Assembly: GCF_008330945.1 (NCBI RefSeq)
Contig: NZ_CP043489.1
Coordinates: 1,426,001-1,490,000, forward strand
Reading direction: 5' to 3'
DNA length: 64,000 bases
Source: Labrys sp. KNU-23
GTDB lineage: Bacteria; Pseudomonadota; Alphaproteobacteria; Rhizobiales; Labraceae
Shown here in pieces: positions 34,188 through 42,626 of the stretch; position 1 is the first letter of the stretch; each line of letters starts with the position of its first letter. The notes beneath the pieces are model-generated. The model was given only the letters and a program-made list of their open reading frames with translations, had not been told where the DNA came from and did no database searches. A program made the position numbers and the translations under genes.

Positions 34188-34829
34188 CTAAGCCTTGCGC
34201 CTTTCCAGCGCATCGACGTAGCGCGTCAAGGGGAAGCAGATCACGAAGAAGATCAATGCCACGAAGCCATAGACGGTGAAGGGTTGGAAGGTCGCGTTGT
34301 TGATGGCATTGGCGGTGCGCAGCAATTCCTCGAAGCCGATGATCGAGGTCAGCGCCGTGCTTTTTACCAGCTGCACCAGAAAGCCGACGGTCGGCGCGCG
34401 CGTCATCGAGAGGACCTGGGGCAGGACGATCAGGCGCAGCTGGCGCCAGTAATGCAGGCCGAGGCTGGCGCTCGCCTCCCACTGGCCCCGCGGCAAGGCC
34501 TCGACGCCGCCCCGCCAGATCTCGGCGAGAAAGGCGCTGGCGCACAAGGTCAGGCCGAGCACGGCCGTGAGCCAGGGGTCGATGCGCAGGCCGATGCGCG
34601 GCAGGCCGAAGAACACCAGGAAGAGCTGCAGCAGCAGCGGCGTGCCCTGGAACAGCCCGATATACCATTCGGCCGGTCGGCTCAGCCATTTGCGGCTGTC
34701 GATGCGGGCGATCAGGATGGCGAGGCCAACCAGGCCGCCACCGATGAAGGCGACGATCGACAGAAGCACGGTCCAGCGGGCAGCCAGCAACAGGTTGCGC
34801 GCGATGTCCCAGAAGGTGAACTCGATCAT
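34188..34829 (-). CDS. Polar amino acid ABC permease (HisM/GlnP family)
   Basis: This encodes 213 residues. The hydrophobic segments and the EAA-type loop (ASASLGLHYWRQLRLIVLPQ) fit the HisMQ family, as does the PAEWYIGLFQGTPLLLQLFLVFFGLP segment. It overlaps the second permease gene by four bases (ATGA). The two form the channel of an importer whose binding protein is at 35747-36538. No HisP-type ATPase gene is next to them. Confidence 0.92.
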   Translation of the reverse strand: MIEFTFWDIARNLLLAARWTVLLSIVAFIGGGLVGLAILIARIDSRKWLSRPAEWYIGLFQGTPLLLQLFLVFFGLPRIGLRIDPWLTAVLGLTLCASAFLAEIWRGGVEALPRGQWEASASLGLHYWRQLRLIVLPQVLSMTRAPTVGFLVQLVKSTALTSIIGFEELLRTANAINNATFQPFTVYGFVALIFFVICFPLTRYVDALERRKA

Positions 34830-35494
34830 GCCAGACCTCCGAACAGGAAACGCCTGCCGCCGAACTGCAGGAGACGCCGCAGGACGATGCTCAGCACCAG
34901 ATAGATCAGGGCGACCACCAGATAGGTCTCGAAGGGCAGGAAGGTGCGGGCCTGGATGAGATCGGCTTCATAGGTGAGTTCCTTCACCGCGATCTGCGAG
35001 ACGGCCGCCGATTCCAGCATCATGATGACGATCTGGCTGATCAGGGCCGGGGAGATCACTCTCAGGGCCTGGGGCAGGACGACCTTGACGAAGACCTGTC
35101 GTGGACGCAGGCCCAGCGCCAGCCCCGCCTCCTTCTGCCCCCGCGAGACGGCGTCGAGGCCGGCCCCGACGATCTCGATGCCGTAGGCGGTGAGGTTGAT
35201 GGTAATGGCCACGATGGCGACCATCAGCGGATTGAGCAGGAGGCCGAGGCTCGGCAACCCGAAGAAGATGAAGAACATCTGCACGATGAAGGGCGTGTTG
35301 CGGATCAGCTCCACATAGGCGGTCACCGCATAGCGCAGCGACGCCTGGCGGCTGCGTCGGGCGGCCGCCCCGAGAACACTGAGGATGATGCCGAGCACGG
35401 CCGAAACCAGGATCATCAGGATCGTGATCCCAGCCCCTCTTGCGATCGCGACAAGCGCGTCGCCGAGCCAGCCGAAGTCGAGACTACTGCCCAT
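34826..35494 (-). CDS. Polar amino acid ABC permease (HisQ/GlnP family)
   Basis: This encodes 222 residues. The segment YVELIRNTPFIVQMFFIFFGLP is the hallmark of this permease family, and the ATPase-contact loop reads EAGLALGLRPRQVFVKVVLPQ. It overlaps the downstream permease gene by four bases. It is separated from its binding-protein gene (35747) by a 250-base palindromic repeat rather than by a few bases, which probably lowers its expression relative to the binding protein. Confidence 0.92.
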   Translation of the reverse strand: MGSSLDFGWLGDALVAIARGAGITILMILVSAVLGIILSVLGAAARRSRQASLRYAVTAYVELIRNTPFIVQMFFIFFGLPSLGLLLNPLMVAIVAITINLTAYGIEIVGAGLDAVSRGQKEAGLALGLRPRQVFVKVVLPQALRVISPALISQIVIMMLESAAVSQIAVKELTYEADLIQARTFLPFETYLVVALIYLVLSIVLRRLLQFGGRRFLFGGLA

Positions 35495-35545
35495 TTTGCA
35501 CGTCCCCTTAATTCCAGCGCTTCACCGAGAAATGCGGGCTATCCA

Positions 35546-35735
35546 CACCCTCCCCTGGAGGGGTCGGCACTTCCTCTTGGAAGTGCCTGGGGTCGACGCG
35601 AAGCGTCGGGGTGGGGTGATTAAGCGCTACGTCTTCAAAATCTCGGCGGTGAGGGCCACCCTTCTTGCGAAGGGAGTCACCCCACCCCGGACCTTCGGTC
35701 CGACCCTCCCCCTCCAGGGGAGGGTGAAGAGACGG
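35546..35735. repeat. CACCCTCCCCTGGAGGGG-type palindromic repeat, copy 1
   Basis: The left arm (35546-35619) is identical over 74 bases to 39478-39551. It contains three small hairpins: CTCCCCTGGAGGGG, GGCACTTCCTCTTGGAAGTGCC and GACGCGAAGCGTC. The right arm (CCCCACCCCGGACCTTCGGTCC to CCAGGGGAGGGTG) mirrors the outer part. It separates the binding-protein gene from the permease genes. Confidence 0.9.
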
Positions 35736-35746
35736 CGCTCGTCGCC

Positions 35747-36538
35747 TCAGTCCTTGAGATCCTTGGGGTCGAGCGGCTTTTGCAACCACTTCACCGAGAT
35801 CTCGTTGAGCTTGCCATCCGCCAGCAACTTGGCGACCGCGTCATTGAGAGCCTGCTTGAGGCGAGGTTCGTTCTTGTTGATGGCGATATGGTCGGGCGAG
35901 GACAAAAGCTGGAACTTCTGCTCGGGCTTGAGGTCCACCCGCTTGGCCAGCACCTGCGAGCCGACATCATTGCCCACTACCATCACCTGGGCCTGGCCGG
36001 AGAGGAAGGCCTGGATCACCGAGTTATAATTGTCGAAGCGGCGGACATCGGCCGATGCAGGCACCACTGCCGTCAGCGAGGTGTCCTCCAGCGTGCCGCG
36101 ATTGACGGCGATGGACTTGTCGGCCAGATCTTCCTTGCCGCTGACCTTGAGGGCCTGCGGGCCGATCACGGCGATGTAATAGGGCGCATAGGCCGAGACA
36201 TAGTCGACCACCTTCTCGCGCTCGGCGCTGTAGCCGACGCTCATCAGGAGGTCGACGCGCTTTTCGGTCAGAAAGGGAATGCGGTTCTGGCCGGTCACGC
36301 TGACCAGGTTGAGCTTGACCTTCAGCCCGTCGGCGAGGATCTGCGCGACGTCGATGTCATAGCCCTTCAGGCTCATGTCGGGATTGACCGAGGAGAAGGG
36401 CGGGAAGTCGGCGAAAACGCCGACATTGATCACGCCGGCCTTGGTGATGTCGTCGAGCGCATCGGCCTTGGCAGCGAGGCTGCCCGCGAACAGGGCGGCC
36501 GTCAGGGCGGCCGCGCGCAGGATGTTGCGAAGGATCAT
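35747..36538 (-). CDS. Amino acid-type ABC binding protein (family 3)
   Basis: This encodes 263 residues. Residues 1-26 are a Sec signal ending at AKADA. The mature part is a bacterial family-3 binding fold: GVINVGVFADFPPFSSV, the GYDIDVAQILA segment that lines the ligand site, and SAEREKVVDYVSAYAPYYIA with the Arg that normally holds the amino acid carboxylate. The ligand is probably a polar amino acid or a small analogue such as an opine. It is the first gene of the amino acid-type half of the region, after the polyamine-like unit. Confidence 0.92.
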   Translation of the reverse strand: MILRNILRAAALTAALFAGSLAAKADALDDITKAGVINVGVFADFPPFSSVNPDMSLKGYDIDVAQILADGLKVKLNLVSVTGQNRIPFLTEKRVDLLMSVGYSAEREKVVDYVSAYAPYYIAVIGPQALKVSGKEDLADKSIAVNRGTLEDTSLTAVVPASADVRRFDNYNSVIQAFLSGQAQVMVVGNDVGSQVLAKRVDLKPEQKFQLLSSPDHIAINKNEPRLKQALNDAVAKLLADGKLNEISVKWLQKPLDPKDLKD

Positions 36539-36586
36539 GATGTCGTTCCTTTCTCTGGATGGTTGATGGTAACGGCAGGCAAAGGC

Positions 36587-37678
36587 TCAGGCGGCGACCG
36601 GCACGACCACGCAGCCCTCCGCCGGCAGGCCGACGATCACAGGCTGCCCGGGGCCGTGCGCCTCGCCACTGCGGTTGGGCTGGACGGCAAGCACCTGCCC
36701 GCCGCCCTGCAGTTCGACGAGGATCTGCCGCATGGCACCGAGCGGCGTCACCTCCAGCACCTGGCCGGGAATGCGGTTGCGCTCACCGGAAGTGGCTGCG
36801 GCCTGCAACGGCATCAGGTCGATGCTTTCGGGCCGCACGCACAGATCCACCTCCCCGCGCCCGGTGGCATCGTCGAAGGTGGAGACCACCAGCTTCATGC
36901 CATTGGCGCCGACAAAGGCGGCAAGCCCGTTGCCATGGGCTTCCAGGCGGCCGCGGAACCAGTTGGCCCGGCCCATGAACTCGGCCACGAAGCGCGAGCG
37001 CGGCTGGCCATAGACCTCGTTAGGCGGCCCGGCCTGCACGATCGTGCCGCTTTTCATCACGAAGACCCGTTCGCCCAGGCTCATCGCCTCCTCCTGGTCA
37101 TGGGTGACCACGATGGTAGTGGCGTCGACGGCGGCGAGCACCTGCTTGAGCTCGGCCCGCAATTCCTGGCGCAGCTTGGCGTCGAGGGCGGAGAGCGGCT
37201 CGTCGAGCAGGACCAGGCCGGGGCGCGTGGCCAGGGCGCGGGCCAGGGCGACGCGCTGCTGCTGGCCGCCTGAAAGCTGATGGGGCTTGCGATGGCCGAA
37301 ATCCGGCAGGCGCACCAGCTCCAGCATCTGGGCGACGCGGTCGTCGATCTCGTTGCGCGGGCAGCCCCGGTAGCGCAGCCCATAGGCGACGTTCTCGGCG
37401 ATGGTCATGTGCGGGAACAGCGCATAGTGCTGGAACAGGAGGCCGACATTGCGCTGATAGGGCCGGAGCCGGGTGACGTCCTCGCCGGCGATGCGCACCA
37501 CGCCGGAATCGGGTCGTTCGAAACCGGCGATGATGCGCAGGATGGTGGTCTTGCCGCAGCCGCTCGGGCCGAGCAGGGCGACGGTCTCGCCACCGGCGAT
37601 CGAGAAGGAAACGCCGTCGACCGCCGTCACATCGCCAAAATGCTTGACGGCATTGATGAATTCCACGGAGTTCGCCAT
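36587..37678 (-). CDS. ABC importer ATPase (PotA-like) of the polyamine-type system
   Basis: This encodes 363 residues. Walker A is GPSGCGKTT at 37-45, the signature is LSGGQQQRVALA, the Walker B region is LVLLDEPLSALDA, and the switch is THDQEEA. A C-terminal TOBE-type domain (LCVRPESIDLMP, GQVLEVTPLGAMRQI) marks the PotA/CysA class. It follows the permease gene at 37691 by 12 bases, so it serves that transporter. It is 48 bases upstream of the amino acid-type binding-protein gene, and conceivably it energises those permeases too, though that family normally uses a smaller HisP-type ATPase. Confidence 0.93.
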   Translation of the reverse strand: MANSVEFINAVKHFGDVTAVDGVSFSIAGGETVALLGPSGCGKTTILRIIAGFERPDSGVVRIAGEDVTRLRPYQRNVGLLFQHYALFPHMTIAENVAYGLRYRGCPRNEIDDRVAQMLELVRLPDFGHRKPHQLSGGQQQRVALARALATRPGLVLLDEPLSALDAKLRQELRAELKQVLAAVDATTIVVTHDQEEAMSLGERVFVMKSGTIVQAGPPNEVYGQPRSRFVAEFMGRANWFRGRLEAHGNGLAAFVGANGMKLVVSTFDDATGRGEVDLCVRPESIDLMPLQAAATSGERNRIPGQVLEVTPLGAMRQILVELQGGGQVLAVQPNRSGEAHGPGQPVIVGLPAEGCVVVPVAA

Positions 37679-37690
37679 GTCTGGCTCCTG

Positions 37691-38527
37691 TTACCTGAAC
37701 ATTCCCTGCCCGATCAGCCGGTCGAAACCGACGAGGCGTTCGAGGATGATGATGAGGATGGCGGTGATGCCGACCAGCAGCACGGCGGCGGCCGCGATGG
37801 TGAGGTCGAAGGAAGCCCGCATATTGCTCACCAGCGCCACCGGCAGCGTGTAGGTGGTGGGGTCGGTAAGGAAGAGGCTGACGGCGACGTCGTCCATCGA
37901 GATCGCGAAGGTGAAGACGGCGCCGGTGACGATGCCGGTGCGGATCAAGGGCAGGGTGACGCTCCAGAAGGCCTGCTTCTCCGTGGCCCCCAGGATCAGG
38001 GCAGCCTCGGTCAGGCGCTTGTCGCGGCCGACCAGGCTCGCCAAAGTGGCGCGCAGGGCGTAGGGCAGCGTGATGATGACGTGCCCGGCCAGCAGTCGCG
38101 GAAAACCGCTGATCACGCCGATCTTGGAGAGGAACAGCAGGAGGGCGAAACCCGTCACCACGGCCGGCACGATCAGCGGCGACAGGAAGGCCCCCATGAT
38201 CACGCCCTTGCCGCGGAACTCGCCACGGTCGAGCCCGACCGCCGCCGCGGTGCCGATCACCACGTTGATGACGGTCGCCAGCACAGCGATCTCGAGGCTG
38301 GTGGTCAGGCCCGCCACGACATAATCCTGCGAGAACAGCTTTTCGAACCAGTGCAGCGACAGGCCTGGCGGCGGCAGCGGCCCGAGATAGTCGCGGGCGT
38401 CGAAGGCGAGCAGCCCCGCCACCAGCAGCGGCACGACCAGGAAGACCAGGCCGAGCCCGATCACGATGTTGGTGCCGGTGATGGCGAGGCGATCGCCCCA
38501 CACTTTGGCATTGCCGTCGGCGGTCAT
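37691..38527 (-). CDS. ABC permease (PotC-like)
   Basis: This encodes 278 residues from the ATG at 38527, which overlaps the stop of the previous permease gene (ATGA). Six or so membrane spans are visible, with the ATPase-contact loop LTEAALILGATEKQAFWSVTLP. The N-terminal span is NIVIGLGLVFLVVPLLVAGLLAF and the C-terminus ends with a long hydrophobic stretch. It works with the permease at 38524-39414 in one importer. Confidence 0.92.
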   Translation of the reverse strand: MTADGNAKVWGDRLAITGTNIVIGLGLVFLVVPLLVAGLLAFDARDYLGPLPPPGLSLHWFEKLFSQDYVVAGLTTSLEIAVLATVINVVIGTAAAVGLDRGEFRGKGVIMGAFLSPLIVPAVVTGFALLLFLSKIGVISGFPRLLAGHVIITLPYALRATLASLVGRDKRLTEAALILGATEKQAFWSVTLPLIRTGIVTGAVFTFAISMDDVAVSLFLTDPTTYTLPVALVSNMRASFDLTIAAAAVLLVGITAILIIILERLVGFDRLIGQGMFR

Positions 38528-39414
38528 GCGCTTTTCCTCCGGCCATGCTGCACGAGCGAGACCAGATAGACGACGATCAGGGTCAGGATCAGCATGGTGA
38601 TCGAGACGGCGGCGCCGCTGGGATAGTTGGAGACGTCGCTGAAGCGGTTGTAGATCACGTTGGAGATGAAGAGCACCCGCCCCTTGCCGAGCACCATCGG
38701 AATGACGAAGGCGCTGATCGAGAAGGTCAGCGAGACCAGGAAGGACGACACCAGCGCCGGCAGGCTCCGCCGCAGAGTGATGTCGAGATGAGCGCGCCAG
38801 GCCGGCGCCCCCAGGGACTGGGCGGCATCGATCAGGCGTGGGTCGAGATTCTGCACCGTCCCCATCAAGGTCAGCACGCTGATCGGGATCACCGCATGCA
38901 GGAGCCCTGCCCCGACCAGGGTCTCGATATACCAGCGGCTGGTGGGCGCGATGCCGAGGACATTGAGCAGCGGCCTGATAATGCCGACCGAGCCGAAGGT
39001 CAGCTCCAGCGCATAGGTGCGCACCAGCATGGAGAGCAGCACCAGCGTGATCATCAGGCCGATGCAGGCGACCCGGCCGCGCGGCGAGAAGCGGCGCACG
39101 ATGCCATAGGCGATCGGGAAGGCGATGATGAGGCCGACCAGCGAGGCGGCGACGCTGATGCGGAAGGTCTCCACCAGCACGCCCGCGAAGGACGGGCTGA
39201 CCAGCTCGCGGTAATTGTCGAGGACGAAGGGCGAATCCGCCGCTGAGCCGATGCGGCCCGGCACGAATTGCCGGAAGCTCTCCAGCGCCAGGTCGATCAG
39301 CGGTGCGGCGAAGATCAGTACGAAGACGGCAAGCGCCGGCAGGAGCAGCAACATCGCCCCGCGAAGGGGAGACGGCGTCGCCGCGCTGGCGGTCGGGACG
39401 GTTTGGGACGACAA
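38524..39414 (-). CDS. ABC permease (PotB-like) with TTG start
   Basis: This encodes 296 residues. I place the start at the TTG at 39414 because AGGAGG lies seven bases upstream. The frame extends to 39615, but its extra residues translate a palindromic repeat. An internal ATG at 39354 would remove part of the N-terminal tail. Six spans follow LLLLPALAVFVLIFAAPLI, and the contact loop is LIDAAQSLGAPAWRAHLDI. It overlaps the next permease gene by four bases. A repeat lies between it and the binding-protein gene. Confidence 0.9.
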   Translation of the reverse strand: MSSQTVPTASAATPSPLRGAMLLLLPALAVFVLIFAAPLIDLALESFRQFVPGRIGSAADSPFVLDNYRELVSPSFAGVLVETFRISVAASLVGLIIAFPIAYGIVRRFSPRGRVACIGLMITLVLLSMLVRTYALELTFGSVGIIRPLLNVLGIAPTSRWYIETLVGAGLLHAVIPISVLTLMGTVQNLDPRLIDAAQSLGAPAWRAHLDITLRRSLPALVSSFLVSLTFSISAFVIPMVLGKGRVLFISNVIYNRFSDVSNYPSGAAVSITMLILTLIVVYLVSLVQHGRRKSA

Positions 39415-39477
39415 GGCGTATCCTCCTGCAGACGGGACAGGCAAGGAGACAGGTGCGAGCGAAACAGGCGTTGACTT

Positions 39478-39691
39478 CACCCTCCCCTGGAGGGGTCGGC
39501 ACTTCCTCTTGGAAGTGCCTGGGGTCGACGCGAAGCGTCGGGGTGGGGTGACCTGCCCCCGACTAACGTGGAGTGCTTGCCGCCCCAATCCGAGAATTTT
39601 TGCGAGGTGAGTCACTCACCCCCGGGCCTACGGCCCGACCCTCCCTACGCAACTCAAGAGAGTTGCGGACATCCAGGGGAGGGTAAAGAGA
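39478..39691. repeat. CACCCTCCCCTGGAGGGG-type palindromic repeat, copy 2
   Basis: The first 74 bases are identical to 35546-35619. The right arm carries GGGCCTACGGCCCGACCCTCCC and CCAGGGGAGGGT, with an added hairpin CGCAACTCAAGAGAGTTGCG not present in copy 1. It lies two bases downstream of the binding-protein gene's stop. Confidence 0.9.
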
Positions 39692-39692
39692 C

Positions 39693-40763
39693 TCATAGCA
39701 GCGGGGCGATGTCGGCTTCCCAGCGCTTGGCCCAGGCGTCCTGGTTGGAGAGCACCACATTGTAGTCGGGCACATGGACGAACTCGTCCATTTCGGCCGG
39801 CGTGAAGATGAGATGCTTGAGATTCTCGGGCTTCTCGGCCTTGGCGTTGAGCGGCGCTTCGCCGGCAACCTTGGCGTAGAGCGTGTTCATAGCCGGGCTG
39901 ATGGCGAAATTGATGAAGTCCAGCGTCGCCTTGAGATTGGGCCGGTTCTTCAGCACGGCAAAGCCGCTCTGATAGAGGAAGGTCGCCATGCCCTTCTGCT
40001 TGGTCAGGCGGGTCACCGGGAAGTTCTTGGCGACCGCCGCCCAGCTCGGCTCGGCGAAGAAGCCGACCGAGGTTTCGCCCGCGGTGAAGGAATTGGTGAA
40101 GTCGACATCGGTCACCGCGATGCGGCCGATATTGCCGGACTTGGCCAGGTCCGCCATCAGCTTCCAGCCCGGTTCCATGTTCTTCTCGTCGCCGCCGCCA
40201 TGCAGGGCCAGCGCCACGATCTGCAGCATCATGCTCTGGGTCGGGCCCGGCCAGCAGATGGCGCCCTTCAGCTTGGGATCGAACAGGTCGTCGATCTTGG
40301 TGACGGGCATCGGCACGGTGTCGGTGCGATAGCCGAAATACATGCCGCCGACGGCGCGCGGCACCGCCATGATGCCACCCTTGTCGTTCTTGATGATCAT
40401 CTTGGCGGGGATATCGGCGAGATTGGGAATGTCGGCCGGGTTGACGGTCTCCAGCCAGTCTTCCTTGATCATCGAGTTGAAGGAGCCTTCCCAGCCGGCG
40501 ACATAGTCGAAATCGGTGCGCGGCCAGATCGCCTTGATCTTGGGCAGGATGGCGGCGGCGCCGCCCTGGTGCAGCACCCAGTCGATCTCGGCAGCGCTTT
40601 GCTGGGCGGCGATTTCCTTCATCGCCTTGACGACGTCGCCGCCCCATTCGACGGCCGTCAGCTTGGTGCCGGCGGCCCGGGCCGGTGCGGCCTGCCCCAG
40701 CAAGACGGGCAGGCTCAGCGAGCCCATGAGAGCGAGCAGGTTCCTGCGCGACAGTTCAACCAT
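39693..40763 (-). CDS. Polyamine-type ABC binding protein with Tat-like signal
   Basis: This encodes 356 residues from the ATG at 40763, with GAGGGG upstream. The N-terminus ELSRRNLLALMGSLSLPVLL is a twin-arginine type signal ending near ARA. The mature part is a family-1 (PotD-like) binding fold, with VEWGGDVVKAM at the start, AVPRAVGGMYFGYRTD in the middle and MDEFVHVPDYNVVLSNQDAWAKRWE at the end. The ligand could be a polyamine or another small cation; it cannot be fixed from sequence. It is the first gene of the minus-strand operon that runs to 36587 and perhaps on to 34188. Confidence 0.9.
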   Translation of the reverse strand: MVELSRRNLLALMGSLSLPVLLGQAAPARAAGTKLTAVEWGGDVVKAMKEIAAQQSAAEIDWVLHQGGAAAILPKIKAIWPRTDFDYVAGWEGSFNSMIKEDWLETVNPADIPNLADIPAKMIIKNDKGGIMAVPRAVGGMYFGYRTDTVPMPVTKIDDLFDPKLKGAICWPGPTQSMMLQIVALALHGGGDEKNMEPGWKLMADLAKSGNIGRIAVTDVDFTNSFTAGETSVGFFAEPSWAAVAKNFPVTRLTKQKGMATFLYQSGFAVLKNRPNLKATLDFINFAISPAMNTLYAKVAGEAPLNAKAEKPENLKHLIFTPAEMDEFVHVPDYNVVLSNQDAWAKRWEADIAPLL

Positions 40764-41002
40764 GATGTTCCCCTCGGTAGCGATCACCATGTCCTCGTCG
40801 TGGATCGACTGTTATGGACAGGTTCAGGCGAGGCCAAGGGGGCCTGAAAAAGGCCGCCTGCGGTAGCCGGATAATTCGCGTGAGGGTATAAGCGTTGCTG
40901 AATGCCCCAGCCGGACGGCCGCCGCAAGGGCGGTATCAGGCGTGGCCGAGCTCGACTTCTCGTGGCGATCTTGTCGGGCTCGGGTCGCTTATTGAAAACA
41001 GC

Positions 41003-41860
41003 TCAGGCATGCCCAAGCTCGACCTGGCGCAGTACGAAATCGGCCAGGAAGCGCGATTCCTCACGCGCACCGCTGCGGACATAGAGACCGATGTCGACCC
41101 GGGCCGAGCCAGGCATATCGATGGACTTGTCGAGGGCGCGGCAGCCTTCGGGAATGGTCGCCGCAATCATCGGGCCGATGCCGATGCCGACGCGCACCGC
41201 CGTCGCCATCGCCACCAAAGTCGAGGCCTCGCAGACGATGCGCCAGTTGCGGTTGCGCATGGCCAGCGTCGCCATGGCCGGTCCGCGCCAGGGACAGCTT
41301 TCCACGAACATGATCACGGGCAGCGGCATGTCCGGCGTGAACTCGATATCGGCACGCCCGACCCAGTGCAGATATTCGTTCCACACATGCGCCGGCTTGC
41401 GGCTGCAGCGGCTGGTATCGCAGACCGCAATGTCGAGTTCGTCATTCTCCAGCATGGCGGCCAGCCGCGCATTGGACTCGACCAGGATGTCGATGTCGAC
41501 GCGGGCATTCTTGTCGCGGAAATCGCGAAGAATGTCGATCAGCCGGGTGGCGGCGAAATCCTCGACCACGCCGAGGCGGATGCGCCCCTCGATCTGCCGG
41601 CCGTTCAGTCGCTTGCCGACCTCGTCGGTCAAGGTGAGGATCTCGCGGGCATAGGGCACCAGGAGCAGCCCGTCCGCGGTGAGCGTCAACCCCTTGGGAC
41701 TGCGCTCGAACAGATCCGATCCGACCAGGGCCTCGAGCTTGCGGATCTGCATGCTGACCGCGGCCTGCGTGCGGTGCAGCGACAGCGCCGCACCATTCAC
41801 CGTCCCCACTTCGGCGACGGAGAGAAAGGCGCGAAGCAGATAGGGATCGAGGTTCAGCAT
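41003..41860 (-). CDS. LysR-family regulator
   Basis: This encodes 285 residues from the ATG at 41860; the longer frame's N-terminus is Arg-rich and unlike the family. The helix-turn-helix lies at about 5-60 (AEVGTVNGAALSLHRTQAAVSMQIRKLE), followed by the wing ALVGSDLFERSPKGLTLT. The effector domain lies at about 90-285 (IRLGVVEDFAATRLIDIL). It lies downstream of RidA on the same strand, with 231 bases between, and next to the heterocycle-type unit at 42627, which it might control. Confidence 0.9.
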   Translation of the reverse strand: MLNLDPYLLRAFLSVAEVGTVNGAALSLHRTQAAVSMQIRKLEALVGSDLFERSPKGLTLTADGLLLVPYAREILTLTDEVGKRLNGRQIEGRIRLGVVEDFAATRLIDILRDFRDKNARVDIDILVESNARLAAMLENDELDIAVCDTSRCSRKPAHVWNEYLHWVGRADIEFTPDMPLPVIMFVESCPWRGPAMATLAMRNRNWRIVCEASTLVAMATAVRVGIGIGPMIAATIPEGCRALDKSIDMPGSARVDIGLYVRSGAREESRFLADFVLRQVELGHA

Positions 41861-42091
41861 GCGGGGCGGAGCAAAGCGCCGACAAGCCAGCCGGGCACGG
41901 GGCATGACGCCGGCACGTTCGCGGCGCGGCGCCAGAGAGGGTGGTTCATGCTTTCGATCCCCTTGTCTGGCGCCCCACCTGTGCCGGTTGGCCTTTTCCA
42001 GCCTCAGGACGCCTGCCGGCATTGTTCCACACCGATCGAAAATCACAAGGGTCTACAGCGCCCGGCGTCAGGTACCTTGCGCTCTCGGAGC

Positions 42092-42478
42092 TCACGCCTT
42101 TGCCGCCACCACCTCCACCTCGACCTTGAACTCTTCCCGCGTGAAGCCCGAGACGATCACCAGGGTGGAGGCAGGCGGCGGATCGGCCACCACCGCGTCA
42201 CGGGCCTTCATATAGCCGGCCATGTGCTCGCGGCCGGTGACATAGGCATTGATCCTGACGATGTCGGCGAGCGCCATGCCGGCCTCGGCCAGGATCGCTT
42301 CGATCGCCTTGAAGATCAGCCTGGCCTGCGCTTCCGCCCCCTCCGGAATCGACTCGTCCAGGCCGATACCGAGCTGACCGGAACAAAAGACCATGCGGGC
42401 GCCAGCCGGCACCTCCATGGCGTGGCTGTAGCGGGCGAAGGGTGCGCGCAGCGCGGGCGGCGTGATGGCGCGAAGCAT
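42092..42478 (-). CDS. RidA/YjgF-family protein lacking the catalytic Arg
   Basis: This encodes 128 residues. The N-terminus carries PFARYSHAMEVPAGARMVFCSGQLG and the middle has QARLIFKAIEAILAEAGMALADIVR, as in RidA-type trimers. In RidA the signature near the C-terminus is PARS, whose Arg binds the imine acid carboxylate. Here the equivalent is PPAST, with Ala where Arg is expected. This fits one of the Rid groups without imine deaminase activity, some of which serve in pyrimidine or aromatic catabolism. It is divergent from the NMT1-type importer. Confidence 0.9.
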   Translation of the reverse strand: MLRAITPPALRAPFARYSHAMEVPAGARMVFCSGQLGIGLDESIPEGAEAQARLIFKAIEAILAEAGMALADIVRINAYVTGREHMAGYMKARDAVVADPPPASTLVIVSGFTREEFKVEVEVVAAKA

Positions 42479-42626
42479 GGCGGGTCCTCCGAAAATCTGG
42501 CCGGCGCAAAATTAATCGTGATCACGACTTGTGCAAGCGCGAATTGGCGCTAACAATTGTGCTCCCGGCGTTGCGGCAATCCGATACCAGCGACTTGCAA
42601 GACAAAATCGAACAGAGGCGACAGGA

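Noticed and set aside
34052..34279. 75-codon frame with a hydrophobic start after the siderophore-interacting gene
   Set aside because: It overlaps the end of the convergent permease gene by 91 bases and turns Arg/Ser-rich; only the first 30 residues look membrane-like.
39415..39615. N-terminal extension of the PotB-like permease
   Set aside because: The extra residues translate a palindromic repeat; a TTG with AGGAGG at 39414 is a better start.
42479..42626. TPP riboswitch before the NMT1/THI5-type binding-protein gene
   Set aside because: The conserved CTGAGA and ACCTGAT-type blocks are not present.
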